In this document: positions 31,703 to 39,212 of the stretch, piece by piece
How positions within the stretch are numbered: the first letter of the stretch is position 1
Layout of the letters: every line of letters begins with the position of its first letter
Assembly (NCBI RefSeq): GCF_042752395.1
Contig: NZ_JBHYXZ010000001.1
Location: forward strand, 62,001-126,000
Length of the DNA: 64,000 nucleotides
DNA from: Actinosynnema sp042752395
GTDB taxonomy: Bacteria; Actinomycetota; Actinomycetes; Mycobacteriales; Pseudonocardiaceae
Direction of reading: 5' to 3'
Notes under the pieces: model-generated
Databases searched by the model: none
The model's input: only the letters and a program-made list of their open reading frames with translations
What the model was told of the DNA's origin: nothing
Translations under genes and position numbers: made by a program

Positions 31703-32142
31703 CACGCCACCGCCCCCACGACCAGGTCGGCAACCCGTGCCGCCACCTCGGCGGCGGGCAGCTCCACCGCACCGGTGTCCGGGCACAGCGCCACACCCAA
31801 CACCGCCGCCGCCCGACCGACGGCCTCCCCTGTGAGGTGGTCCCACACCTCCACCCGCGCGGTACCCACCGACGTGGACACCTCGTCCACCGCGACCATC
31901 CGCACGTAGCCGCCGATCGGACGCAACTCGACGTGGCCCATGCCCAGCGCCAACGCCACCCGCGCCAACTGCAACACGTCCTGCTCCCACGACGGGCGCG
32001 CACGCATCTGCAACGACACCACCGCACCCGTGTCCAACCGCGCGCCGCGACGGAAGTCCACCGCGAACACCTCGTCCAGCGCGTCGCCGTACTCGGCCAA
32101 CACCGCCGCCGTCACCGCGGCCACCCTCGCCAAGTCGCCCAT
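31702..32142 (-). CDS. Unknown protein of the tiny-gene string
   Basis: 146 aa, mixed alpha/beta (MGDLARVAAVTAAVLAEYGD ... VELRPIGGYVRMVAVDEV), no membrane helix or Cys motif. TGATG junctions at both ends couple it to its neighbours. Function unknown. Confidence 0.6.
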   Translation of the reverse strand: MGDLARVAAVTAAVLAEYGDALDEVFAVDFRRGARLDTGAVVSLQMRARPSWEQDVLQLARVALALGMGHVELRPIGGYVRMVAVDEVSTSVGTARVEVWDHLTGEAVGRAAAVLGVALCPDTGAVELPAAEVAARVADLVVGAVA

Positions 32143-32618
32143 CACGCCACCGCCACCACGGCCAGCGCCGCCGCCAACAGCACCGAGCTGCACACCAGCG
32201 CATCCACCGCCGCCCGAACCCGCCGGTACTTCATCTGCACCCGCACCGACAGCCGCACCACGTCCACCGCCTGCACCCTCACACTCACCTGCCGGTCCAA
32301 CTCGACCAGCAGGTCCGACGGCTTCCCGGCGAACCCGGCCAGGAACCCGAACCCGGAGGAGTCCTCCCGGCTCAACCACGGACGGACCACGGTCAGCAGG
32401 ATCACCACACTGACCAGCGCCGGAGCGGTCGCGATCCACAACAGCAACTCCGCGGCGAACGGCAGGCCGCGCGTGGTCAACGCCACCACACCCGCCAGGA
32501 ACCCGCCGAACAGCGGCAACAACGTCCCCGCCTTGGCATCCGCCCGCCGCATCTGGTCGGCCACCTCAACGTGCGCCGACTCCACCCGCCTCACCACGTG
32601 CTCAGCGACCTGGGCCAT
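32142..32618 (-). CDS. PycTM-like membrane protein (DUF5706-like)
   Basis: 158 aa. An N-terminal helix ends in ADAKAGTLLPLFGG, entering the first membrane segment (about 32-52), then a second (57-80), a soluble linker with conserved Asp/Arg (LVELDRQVSVRVQAVDVVRL) and a C-terminal membrane helix (about 138-158). This matches the layout of Pycsar-system transmembrane effectors, which open on cyclic UMP/CMP. No pyrimidine cyclase is nearby. TGATG junctions on both sides place it in the transfer operon; a spreading or surface role is the alternative. Confidence 0.6.
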   Translation of the reverse strand: MAQVAEHVVRRVESAHVEVADQMRRADAKAGTLLPLFGGFLAGVVALTTRGLPFAAELLLWIATAPALVSVVILLTVVRPWLSREDSSGFGFLAGFAGKPSDLLVELDRQVSVRVQAVDVVRLSVRVQMKYRRVRAAVDALVCSSVLLAAALAVVAVA

Positions 32619-32998
32619 CACGCCACCCGGCCCGAACCCGACGCGGCCTGCCTCGCGGCACGCCGCGCGGCGTTGCGAGCGGCGTTACGCCGCGCCTTAC
32701 GACCCTTGCCCTTGCTCCGGCCGAACACCGGAACCGGCATCGCGAGCCCGACCGGCGAAGCCGGCCCACCCGACCGCTCCGCGTCCGCCAACTCGGCCGC
32801 GGCCTGGTCCACACCCACACTGCCGTACTTCGGCGTGATCCCCGCCAACGCACGAGCCAGGATCCGCCGGTTACGACGCTCCCGCGCCGAACCGTCCAAC
32901 AACCCCGACGTCGGCTCCCCCAACGCGATCTCCACCGACACCTGCGCGTCCAACAGCGCCAACGCCGACGGCGTCAAACCGTCCGGGTAGTTGCTCAT
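32618..32998 (-). CDS. Basic protein heading the leftward operon
   Basis: 126 aa: MSNYPDGLTPSALALLDAQV, a helical centre, and a C-terminus of Arg/Ala/Asn repeats (KARRNAARNAARRAARQAA) able to bind DNA or RNA. ATG 32998 or GTG 33007 could start it; GGAGGG precedes both. First gene after the divergent promoter region. Confidence 0.6.
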   Translation of the reverse strand: MSNYPDGLTPSALALLDAQVSVEIALGEPTSGLLDGSARERRNRRILARALAGITPKYGSVGVDQAAAELADAERSGGPASPVGLAMPVPVFGRSKGKGRKARRNAARNAARRAARQAASGSGRVA

Positions 32999-33024
32999 CG
33001 TGTTCACGTGCCCTCCGTCGTACA

Positions 33025-33123
33025 GGGGGTCTAAACCCTGATCTCGGCCCACAACCCGGTCGGTTGAGGGGGTGTAAACACACCGTAGGACTGCGGTGCG
33101 ATGGCTGTCAAGGGGGTCTAAAC
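33025..33123. promoter_or_regulatory. Three GGGGGTSTAAAC repeats in the divergent control region
   Basis: GGGGGTCTAAAC at 33025-33036 and 33112-33123 and GGGGGTGTAAAC at 33068-33079, spaced 43 and 44 bp (about four helical turns). The last overlaps TAAACT, a -10-like box 7 bases before the ATG of the HTH-sensor gene. Probably operators controlling both the leftward transfer string and the rightward cargo. Confidence 0.7.
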
Positions 33124-33131
33124 TCAGCTGT

Positions 33132-33971
33132 ATGACGACGTCATCGCCAGACGAGTTCGAGTCCGTGCGGGTGGACCCTGACCCGATCCGACGCGGCAGG
33201 CGGGCAGGCGAGTTGATCACCGTGTACCAGCAGCGGGCCGTAGAGCTGGCGCGCCTCCGCAAAGAGGCGATCGAGGAAGCGCGTCGATCCACTGACATGA
33301 GTTTCACTGAGATCGCCAACGCGCTTGGAATTACAAAAGGTCGCGTAACTCAGATTCGCAATACCGCACCTGCGCCCGAGCGCGCATTTTTCGGCGTCGG
33401 ACCCGTAGAGGTGGCGCTGCCTGGCCGACTGATAAGGGAACGCGGTGATGTGGTCATCGCGTCGGAGGACGACACGGCAGGCGCGTACCTGATTGCCGAA
33501 CTGGAAAAGCTCGCATTCGTCGTCGCCGATCGGGTGGTCATCGACCCTCGCGAAGAGTGGGAACCCAAGGCTGACGCAGTGGTTATCTGCGGCCCGGCGT
33601 CGGCCCACATCGGGAATGTATTGATGTCGATCGACCCGGTCCTTACGATGTCCCTAGGGAATAACGTTCAGTGGTACATCGTTGACCAAACGACAGGCAA
33701 CCGTTTCCTGTCACCGATGGACGAAAAAGATCCAGCAAGAGCAGACCATGCTTACATTGCGCGACACAAGGTGGGGTCTCACGTTGTCGTGCATATCGCA
33801 GGACTTCATGCTTTGGGTTCGGTGGGCGCTGTCCACTACCTCATGAGATCACTGCCTGACCTGTATGCGCAGTACGGCGATAAGCAATTCAGCATGGCGA
33901 TCACGACATCCTTCGACGGGCTGACACCAAAGGAAATCAACGTGCTCGTGCCTCCGCGGGTGTGGTCCTAG
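33132..33971 (+). CDS. Sigma-region-4-like HTH fused to a sensor-like domain
   Basis: 279 aa. HTH at about 57-76 (SFTEIANALGITKGRVTQIR), preceded by a long helix. After a linker, residues about 110-279 form an alpha/beta domain with ADAVVICGPASA, WYIVDQTTGNRFLSP and VVHIAGLHALGSVGAVHYL, suggestive of a Rossmann-like ligand-sensing or nucleotide-binding fold that I cannot name. ATG 33132 is leaderless-looking. GC content is far below the element average (about 48% over 33301-33360). Likely the master regulator of the element or the regulator of a small signalling module with the next gene. Confidence 0.65.
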   Translation: MTTSSPDEFESVRVDPDPIRRGRRAGELITVYQQRAVELARLRKEAIEEARRSTDMSFTEIANALGITKGRVTQIRNTAPAPERAFFGVGPVEVALPGRLIRERGDVVIASEDDTAGAYLIAELEKLAFVVADRVVIDPREEWEPKADAVVICGPASAHIGNVLMSIDPVLTMSLGNNVQWYIVDQTTGNRFLSPMDEKDPARADHAYIARHKVGSHVVVHIAGLHALGSVGAVHYLMRSLPDLYAQYGDKQFSMAITTSFDGLTPKEINVLVPPRVWS

Positions 33972-33973
33972 CC

Positions 33974-34789
33974 ATGTTTCATGGCGCGATGTTGCCGGGC
34001 GGTAGCGGGCCGGGCCAGGATCGTTGGCGGACAGTTGGACGCGCCGCCGTTGTACTGGATGGAGCCTCCAGCTTCACACCTGCGCTCGTTGACGCTGGTG
34101 AGTACGTTGACCACCTGATGACGCGCATTGTGCAGCGCTTGCCCCACGACCGTGTGAACCTCCGCCAGGTGGTCGCCGACAGTATCCGCCGAACCGCTGA
34201 TGAACTTAAGTTGCCCGCCCGAGGCGGTCCGTCATCCACGGTCTTGATAGCAAGCAGCGAATCCGGCCGCCTGAAGGTTCTAGCCCTAGGCGACAGCACA
34301 GCTCTCGTCCGCACAACGGATGGCAGCCTTCACCGGGTTACAGATGACCGACTGTCAGCCATAGCAAGCAATCATCGCAAGGCATACCGAGCCCGTCTTA
34401 GCTCTGGAACCGGCTACGACGAAATGCACAAGCGAATCCTCCGAGCCCTCCAAGAGGAAGAACTGAAGTGGCGTAACCGTCCCAGTGGATACTGGATTGC
34501 AGAGTCGGACCCAGAGGCCGCAAACGAAGCTGTGGAGCGTGATCTTCCCGCCGATGAAGTTGAATGGCTCATCCTCGCCACGGATGGCGCGCAGCGGACG
34601 ATAGACCATCTAGGAATTCCATGGAACGAAGTCGCACAAATGTCTTCGTCGGAACTGGAAGACCTTCTCAGAGAATTGCACCGGTGGGAAGAGGTGGAAG
34701 ACCGCGCAGCGACACTACTTCCACGGGCGAAAGTGCACGATGACAAGACGATCGTCGTCTGGCACCCGCTAGTAGGGCACAAGGTTTAG
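33974..34789 (+). CDS. PP2C-like protein phosphatase
   Basis: 271 aa from ATG 33974 (an in-frame GTG at 33962 would overlap the upstream gene). PP2C hallmarks: AVVLDGASS (metal-binding Asp), SSTVLIASSESGRLKVLALGDSTALV, LILATDGAQ and HDDKTIVVW (late metal Asp). The core is short and lacks the usual N-terminal EDR motif except GQDRW. Encoded 2 bases after the HTH-sensor stop, same low GC. It may dephosphorylate that regulator or a host kinase target; no kinase is present. Confidence 0.72.
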   Translation: MFHGAMLPGGSGPGQDRWRTVGRAAVVLDGASSFTPALVDAGEYVDHLMTRIVQRLPHDRVNLRQVVADSIRRTADELKLPARGGPSSTVLIASSESGRLKVLALGDSTALVRTTDGSLHRVTDDRLSAIASNHRKAYRARLSSGTGYDEMHKRILRALQEEELKWRNRPSGYWIAESDPEAANEAVERDLPADEVEWLILATDGAQRTIDHLGIPWNEVAQMSSSELEDLLRELHRWEEVEDRAATLLPRAKVHDDKTIVVWHPLVGHKV

Positions 34790-34909
34790 AAGGCCGTCTA
34801 GCCACCGCATCGATTGGTCGGGAAGGTCAAGCCCGACGCCTGTGCGATCACTACGAGCCGCTTGCCTGCGCAGGCATACAACCTAGAGTCAACCGTACGG
34901 ATGGGCTGG

Positions 34910-35107
34910 CTAGTCAGTCTCGCTGCGCTGTGCTCGTTCACGCAGGGTCTGGCGCAACTTCTCAACATCCCACCGGGCGTGACCGCCCGCCGTCACGAAC
35001 TCGGGCTCTACAAGTCCGGCACGCCACCAGCGCGCCAACGTCACGCGGTCGATGCCGAGTTCAGCAGCTGCGACGCCGGTCGAGAGGAGCTTCGGGCGGG
35101 GTGTCAC
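34910..35107 (-). CDS. BldC/MerR-like small HTH protein
   Basis: 65 aa from GTG 35107: KLLSTGVAAAELGIDRVTLARWWRAGLVEP, wing VTAGGHARWDVEKLRQTL. BldC-like winged HTH; could be a second recombination directionality factor or a repressor. The frame is open to 35242, so the start is uncertain. Convergent with the PP2C gene. Confidence 0.65.
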   Translation of the reverse strand: MTPRPKLLSTGVAAAELGIDRVTLARWWRAGLVEPEFVTAGGHARWDVEKLRQTLRERAQRSETD

Positions 35108-35225
35108 AGGGTCACTCTGACGGACCAATCGCCTCGAAACACCCCAGGTGAAGCGCTTGTCACTGAACGCCTGCGTCTGCCTCGCTAGACTCGTATGCAT
35201 CGTTTGCACCGGGCCGGAGGGCACC

Positions 35226-35459
35226 ATGGGTTTCAAGATCACGCCGACCGAGGATCAAGTGGCCCAGGTGTGGGCTTACCTTGCGAGCTGCGTCAACGAG
35301 GTCGAGAGCTACCTACGCGACGACGACATCACAGGCGCAAACGCGTTCATGGACCAGGTACTGAACGAGGCGGGCAAGGGCTGCCATGACCTCATCCTGG
35401 ACACCGCCGCCAAGCTCCGGGGGCAGACAAACTGGCGAACGTTCGTCCCCCGCGAGTAG
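35226..35459 (+). CDS. Unknown 77-aa protein
   Basis: MGFKITPTEDQVAQVWAYLA..., mostly helical and acidic, ending NWRTFVPRE. GGAGGG precedes ATG 35226 and TAGACT (35186-35191) is a possible -10 box. Lies between the HTH gene and the CRISPR leader. Not recognised. Confidence 0.6.
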   Translation: MGFKITPTEDQVAQVWAYLASCVNEVESYLRDDDITGANAFMDQVLNEAGKGCHDLILDTAAKLRGQTNWRTFVPRE

Positions 35460-35460
35460 C

Positions 35461-35597
35461 CCGCGCCCTGGTTGCGACGACGGGTGCAGAGATCACGCAT
35501 TTCACGATGCCGCAGACGGTGGGACGCCCCCGCCGTTCGGCTGCACAAACTGAATGTGAAACGCACCGAGCTGCGCTAAAGTGCCAGCTCAGAAAGC
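35461..35597 (+). promoter_or_regulatory. Putative CRISPR leader
   Basis: About 135 bases, AT-richer than surroundings, ending TAAAGTGCCAGCTCAGAAAGC just before the first repeat; an A-rich run near the first repeat is common for type I-E leaders in actinobacteria. Predicts rightward transcription of the array. Confidence 0.5.
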
Positions 35598-35935
35598 GTC
35601 TTCCCCGCGCGAGCGTGAGTGGTCCCAGGTTCACGACGATGCCGCCTCCCGGCAGCGGGTCTTCCCCGCGCGAGCGGGGGTGGTCCTTGCACGCGGCGCA
35701 CCTGCGCCTGGTAGGTGACGTCTTCCCCGCGCGAGCGGGGGTGGTCCGTACGTCGGCCCCGTGGCGAAGGCCGTCGGCGTGTCTTCCCCGCGCAGCGGGG
35801 GTGGTCCGGGCACGCTCCAGCTCGCCGCCGCGCGGCACAGATCGTCTTCCACCCGCGGGAGCGGGGGTGGTCCTGGGGTACGGGTGCCGCCGCCGTCATC
35901 CAGCCAGTCTTCCCTGCGCGAGCGGGGGGTGGTCT
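35598..35935 (+). CRISPR. Six-repeat type I-E-like CRISPR array, no cas genes
   Basis: Repeats at 35598-35625, 35659-35686, 35720-35747, 35781-35807, 35844-35873 and 35907-35935. The consensus is 28 nt with the stem CCCCGC-GCGA-GCGGGG and the start GTCTTCC, the actinobacterial I-E type. Repeats 2 and 3 are identical; 1 has three changes, 4 lacks one base, 5 and 6 are degenerate with insertions, as expected at a trailer end. Spacers are 33, 33, 33, 36 and 33 nt, all different. Confidence 0.93.
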
Positions 35936-35979
35936 GCCGCTCGGCTGGTTACAGCAGCGCGCCGGGTCGGTGAACCGCT

Positions 35980-35998
35980 GGGAGAAACCTGGGAGAAG
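35980..35998 (+). promoter_or_regulatory. Candidate integrase arm-type site, right
   Basis: GGGAGAAACCTGGGAGAAG, 105 bases inside attR, matching 19030-19048 at 17 of 19 positions in the same orientation. Confidence 0.5.
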
Positions 35999-36102
35999 CA
36001 CTGGCAATCGAGCACTCCGGGTGCTCGCACAGACCAACGACGCCCGACGCCTCTACCAGCAGCTTTGGTTACGGACCCAGGTCGGTGCAGTTGCCGTACC
36101 TA

Positions 36103-36146
<44 letters not shown>

Positions 36147-36154
36147 AGATCAGG

Positions 36155-36186
36155 TCAGGCCCACCGGGAGTTCCCGGTGGGCCTGA
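36155..36186 (+). terminator. Original tRNA-Pro terminator
   Basis: TCAGGCCCACCGGGA (36155-36169) pairs perfectly with TCCCGGTGGGCCTGA (36172-36186) and is followed by TTCGTCTTTC. It starts 9 bases after attR, where it would follow the tRNA if the element were excised. Confidence 0.8.
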
Positions 36187-36203
36187 TTCGTCTTTCCGCC
36201 CGG

Positions 36204-37076
36204 TCAGCGGCCGATGGTGTCCAGGTCGGCCAGGTCCTCGGGGGTCAGGGCGAGCCCGGCGCCGGAGAGGTTCTCGCGCAGGTGCGCGGTCGAGGACGTG
36301 CCCGGGATCAGCAGGATGTTCGGCGATCGGTGGAGCAGCCACGCCAGTGCGACGGACGCCGGTGTCGCGTGCAGGCGGGCGGCGACCGTCGACAGGGTCT
36401 CGGACTGGAGGGGTGTGAAGCCGCCCAGGGGGAAGAACGGGACGTAGGCGATGCCGTCGGTGGCGAGTCGGTCGATCAGGTCGTCGTCGTGGCGGTGGGC
36501 GAGGTTGTACAGGTTCTGCACGCACGCGATCGGGGCGATGGCCCGGGCCTCGGCGACCTGCTCCCCGGTGGCGTTGCTGACGCCGAGGTGGCGGATCAGG
36601 CCCTCTTGGCGGAGTTCGGCGAGCGTTCCGAACGCCTCGGCGAGCGGGCCGGGGCGGGGGCCTTCGGCGTCGCCGAGCCGGAGGTTGACCACGTCCAGCA
36701 CGTCGAGGCCGAGGGACCTGAGGTTGTCGTGGACCTGGCGGCGCAGGTCTTCGGGGCGTCGGGCGACGGGCCAGCCGCCCCGGTCGTCGCGGGTGGCGCC
36801 CACCTTGGTGGCGATGCGCAGCGACTCGGGGTAGGGGTGCAGCGCCTCGCGGATCAGTTCGTTGGTGACCCGCGGTCCGTAGGCGTCGCTGGTGTCGATG
36901 TGGGTGATGCCGAGGTCGACCGCTTCCCGCAGCACGGCGATCGCGCCGTCGCGGTCGGCGGGCGGGCCCATGACGCCGGGACCGGCCAGGCGCATCGCGC
37001 CGTAGCCGAACCGGGTGACGGTCAGGTCGCCCAGGGTCCAGTCGCCGCCGGGGAGGGACGGGGTCGGGGTGCTCAT
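36204..37076 (-). CDS. Aldo/keto reductase
   Basis: 290 aa TIM-barrel NADPH-dependent oxidoreductase. FGYGAMRL start, catalytic tetrad Asp-Tyr in HIDTSDAYG, Lys in IATKVG, and an altered His position (VVNLRLGDAEG). GVSNATGEQV and the NADPH-binding IPGTSSTAHLRENL are typical. ATG 37076. Divergent from the HxlR regulator gene, which likely controls it. Confidence 0.88.
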   Translation of the reverse strand: MSTPTPSLPGGDWTLGDLTVTRFGYGAMRLAGPGVMGPPADRDGAIAVLREAVDLGITHIDTSDAYGPRVTNELIREALHPYPESLRIATKVGATRDDRGGWPVARRPEDLRRQVHDNLRSLGLDVLDVVNLRLGDAEGPRPGPLAEAFGTLAELRQEGLIRHLGVSNATGEQVAEARAIAPIACVQNLYNLAHRHDDDLIDRLATDGIAYVPFFPLGGFTPLQSETLSTVAARLHATPASVALAWLLHRSPNILLIPGTSSTAHLRENLSGAGLALTPEDLADLDTIGR

Positions 37077-37208
37077 CCTGCTGCCTTTCGTCGTGCGTCG
37101 CGGGGGTGGCGCGTGCCGCCCCCGTCCGTCAGCATTGGAGAGCAGCTTCCTGTTGGGAAGTAGGCACCTGAAAGTGCGTAACACACCTGTCGGGGAGAGG
37201 CGTGGGCC

Positions 37209-37646
37209 GTGGCGACCACGAAGGCGGCCGAGCGGAGGGCTCGGGCGAAGGTGGAGTACAACGCGTTCCTGGCGGCCTGCCCGAGCCGGCGGTTGCTCGA
37301 CCGGATCTCGGACAAGTGGGTCGTCCTGGTCCTGTGCGCGCTGGGCGGCGACCACGGCGGCGGGTCGGGTGGACGGCCGGCGGGCGTGCCGAGGGCCCTG
37401 CGCTACTCGGAGCTCTCCCGCCTGCTGGCCGGGGTCAGCCAGAAGATGCTGACCCAGACGCTGCGGTCGTTGGAGCACGACGGCCTGCTGACCCGCACCG
37501 TGACGCCGACCGTGCCCGTCACCGTCTCCTACGAGCTGACCGACCTGGGCCTGTCGCTGCACCACGTGACGCGCGGCCTCCGGGAGTGGGCGCAGGCGCA
37601 CATGGCCGACGTGCTCGCGCACCGGGAGGGGCACGGCACGGCCTGA
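37209..37646 (+). CDS. HxlR-family transcriptional regulator
   Basis: 145 aa winged helix. The sensing Cys is in FLAACPSRRLLDRISDKWVV; recognition helix region YSELSRLLAGVSQKMLTQTL. A Gly-rich insertion (GGDHGGGSGGRPAG) follows the first helices. GTG 37209 with GGGGAGAGG upstream. The 132-bp gap to the aldo/keto reductase holds CTTCC/GGAAG inverted segments. Confidence 0.87.
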   Translation: MATTKAAERRARAKVEYNAFLAACPSRRLLDRISDKWVVLVLCALGGDHGGGSGGRPAGVPRALRYSELSRLLAGVSQKMLTQTLRSLEHDGLLTRTVTPTVPVTVSYELTDLGLSLHHVTRGLREWAQAHMADVLAHREGHGTA

Positions 37647-37655
37647 TCGACCGCG

Positions 37656-38402
37656 TCACGACGTCCGGCGGGCCTTCCAGATCTCCTCGCTCGGCCACTG
37701 CCTCGCCCACTCGGACGACACCTCGTCGTACTCGCGCTCGGCGGGGGTGGGCGCCTGGAGTTCGATCAGGTCTTCGACGGTGAACCCGCCGGCGCGCAGC
37801 AGCCGCAGCATCTCGCCGTGCGGGAGGGTGAACTCGGTGGACGTGCCGTGGTCGACGCGGCGCAGGCCGAACTGCGGGCGGCGCAGGGTGGTGGACGCCG
37901 TGCCGCCGGGGCGGGCGCACAGGGCGAACAGCGGTGAGCGGCTCAGGAAGACCAGGTGGCCGCCGGGGCGCAGCAGGCGGGCGGCTTCGGGGATCCAGCG
38001 GTACGGGTCGCACCACAGGGACGCGCCGTACTCGCTGATCGCCAGGTCGAAGGTGGCGTCGTCGCGCGGGACGCGTTGGGCGTCGCCCTCGATCAGGGGG
38101 AACTCCAGGCCGAACTCGGCCTGCATGGCGCGGGCGGTGTCGAGTTGGCGGGTCGAGATGTCGATGCCGACGGGGCGGGCGCCGAGGCGGGCGAGCCACG
38201 CCGAGACGTAGGCGGTGCCGCAGCCGAGTTCGATCACGTCCAGGCCGGTCACGTCCGGCAGGGCGCGGACCTCGGACTCGGGGGTGGCCCACAGGCCCCA
38301 GCGGGGTTCGGTGCGCGCCCAGTGGGCGCGGGCCAGGGGGCCGTGCGCCGCGGCGGCGCTGTCCTCCCAGTGGCGGCGGTTGAGTTCCGTGTGGTCGGTC
38401 AT
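37656..38402 (-). CDS. SAM-dependent methyltransferase
   Basis: 248 aa class I methyltransferase: VIELGCGTAYVSAWLARLGA (SAM-binding motif I), GIDIS (motif II), FDLAISEYGASLW (motif IV/post), RLLRPGGHLVFLS. Arg-rich N-terminus HWARTEPRWGLW. ATG 38402. Its 3' end converges on the HxlR gene 9 bases away. Substrate unknown. Confidence 0.85.
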   Translation of the reverse strand: MTDHTELNRRHWEDSAAAAHGPLARAHWARTEPRWGLWATPESEVRALPDVTGLDVIELGCGTAYVSAWLARLGARPVGIDISTRQLDTARAMQAEFGLEFPLIEGDAQRVPRDDATFDLAISEYGASLWCDPYRWIPEAARLLRPGGHLVFLSRSPLFALCARPGGTASTTLRRPQFGLRRVDHGTSTEFTLPHGEMLRLLRAGGFTVEDLIELQAPTPAEREYDEVSSEWARQWPSEEIWKARRTS

Positions 38403-38460
38403 CCGCCCAGTGCAGCGGCCGGGCGGCGGGGCCGGCCACCGGTTTTCCGGCACGCGCGGG

Positions 38461-38492
38461 GGGCCGGGAGGGTCCGCTGCCCCTCCCGGCCC
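38461..38492. terminator. Hairpin after the 66-aa gene
   Basis: GGGCCGGGAGGG (38461-38472) and CCCTCCCGGCCC (38481-38492), a 12-bp stem with an 8-base loop. Confidence 0.7.
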
Positions 38493-38505
38493 GGCCGGCC
38501 GGGCG

Positions 38506-38706
38506 TCACTTCACGTGCGGTCGCAGCTCCGCGAGGCGCCGGAGGAGTTCGCCGACCTCGTTCCAGTCGAGCTTCGCGGACTCGCCGGGCGGGGTGTGGA
38601 TGCAGACGTTGCCCTCCTCGGTGAGCGACACCTCCAGCGTCCGCCGACGACCCAGGGCGTCGACGCACCCGACGCGACCGCCCTGCCGAACCGTGTTCTC
38701 GATCAT
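38506..38706 (-). CDS. Small conserved-looking protein
   Basis: 66 aa, MIENTVRQGGRVGCVDALGR ... LDWNEVGELLRRLAELRPHVK. Beta-rich start and a C-terminal helix; no known family. It has its own terminator and GGGGAGG upstream of ATG 38706. Confidence 0.6.
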   Translation of the reverse strand: MIENTVRQGGRVGCVDALGRRRTLEVSLTEEGNVCIHTPPGESAKLDWNEVGELLRRLAELRPHVK

Positions 38707-38948
38707 CGGTCAGACCTCCCCTGCCGCACCAACGCTGTATCCCGTGATTCGTTCGGACCAACGCGGGCGTTACGAACTACTCCTCGCTGTTTCCTAATTG
38801 CCACCTTCGACCTTCCGGCGAGCTTTCGTCACGTTCCGTTAACCCGATCGGGTGGAAGTTGCCGATTGACGTCACGGTGCGTAACAACCGGCGGTCTTCG
38901 TCCGACGACGAGTCGACGCCCGTCACCGCCCAGCAGGGAGATGTGCCC

Positions 38949-39158
38949 ATGACCACCACCACCGCCCACGGCTGGGTCCCCGTCGTCGCCTGGACCCAGG
39001 TCGCCCTCGGCCTCGCCGGGATCGTCGCGTTCGCCACCAGCACCACCGCGGGCGTCGCCGTCGCCGGGGCGGTGGCGCTCGTCGCGCTGGTCCACCGCGC
39101 CCTGCGCCGCGCGTCGGCCGACCTGGACCGGATCCTGGACGAGGAGCTGGGCCGCTGA
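38949..39158 (+). CDS. Small two-helix membrane protein
   Basis: 69 aa with a hydrophobic span (about 8-47, probably two helices) and a charged C-terminus (RRASADLDRILDEELGR). ATG 38949 has GGGAG upstream. Function unknown. Confidence 0.6.
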   Translation: MTTTTAHGWVPVVAWTQVALGLAGIVAFATSTTAGVAVAGAVALVALVHRALRRASADLDRILDEELGR

Positions 39159-39212
39159 GCCGGGCGCCGGACTACCGCCTGGTCACCGCGGGGAAGCCGG
39201 CAGGATCGGGGT

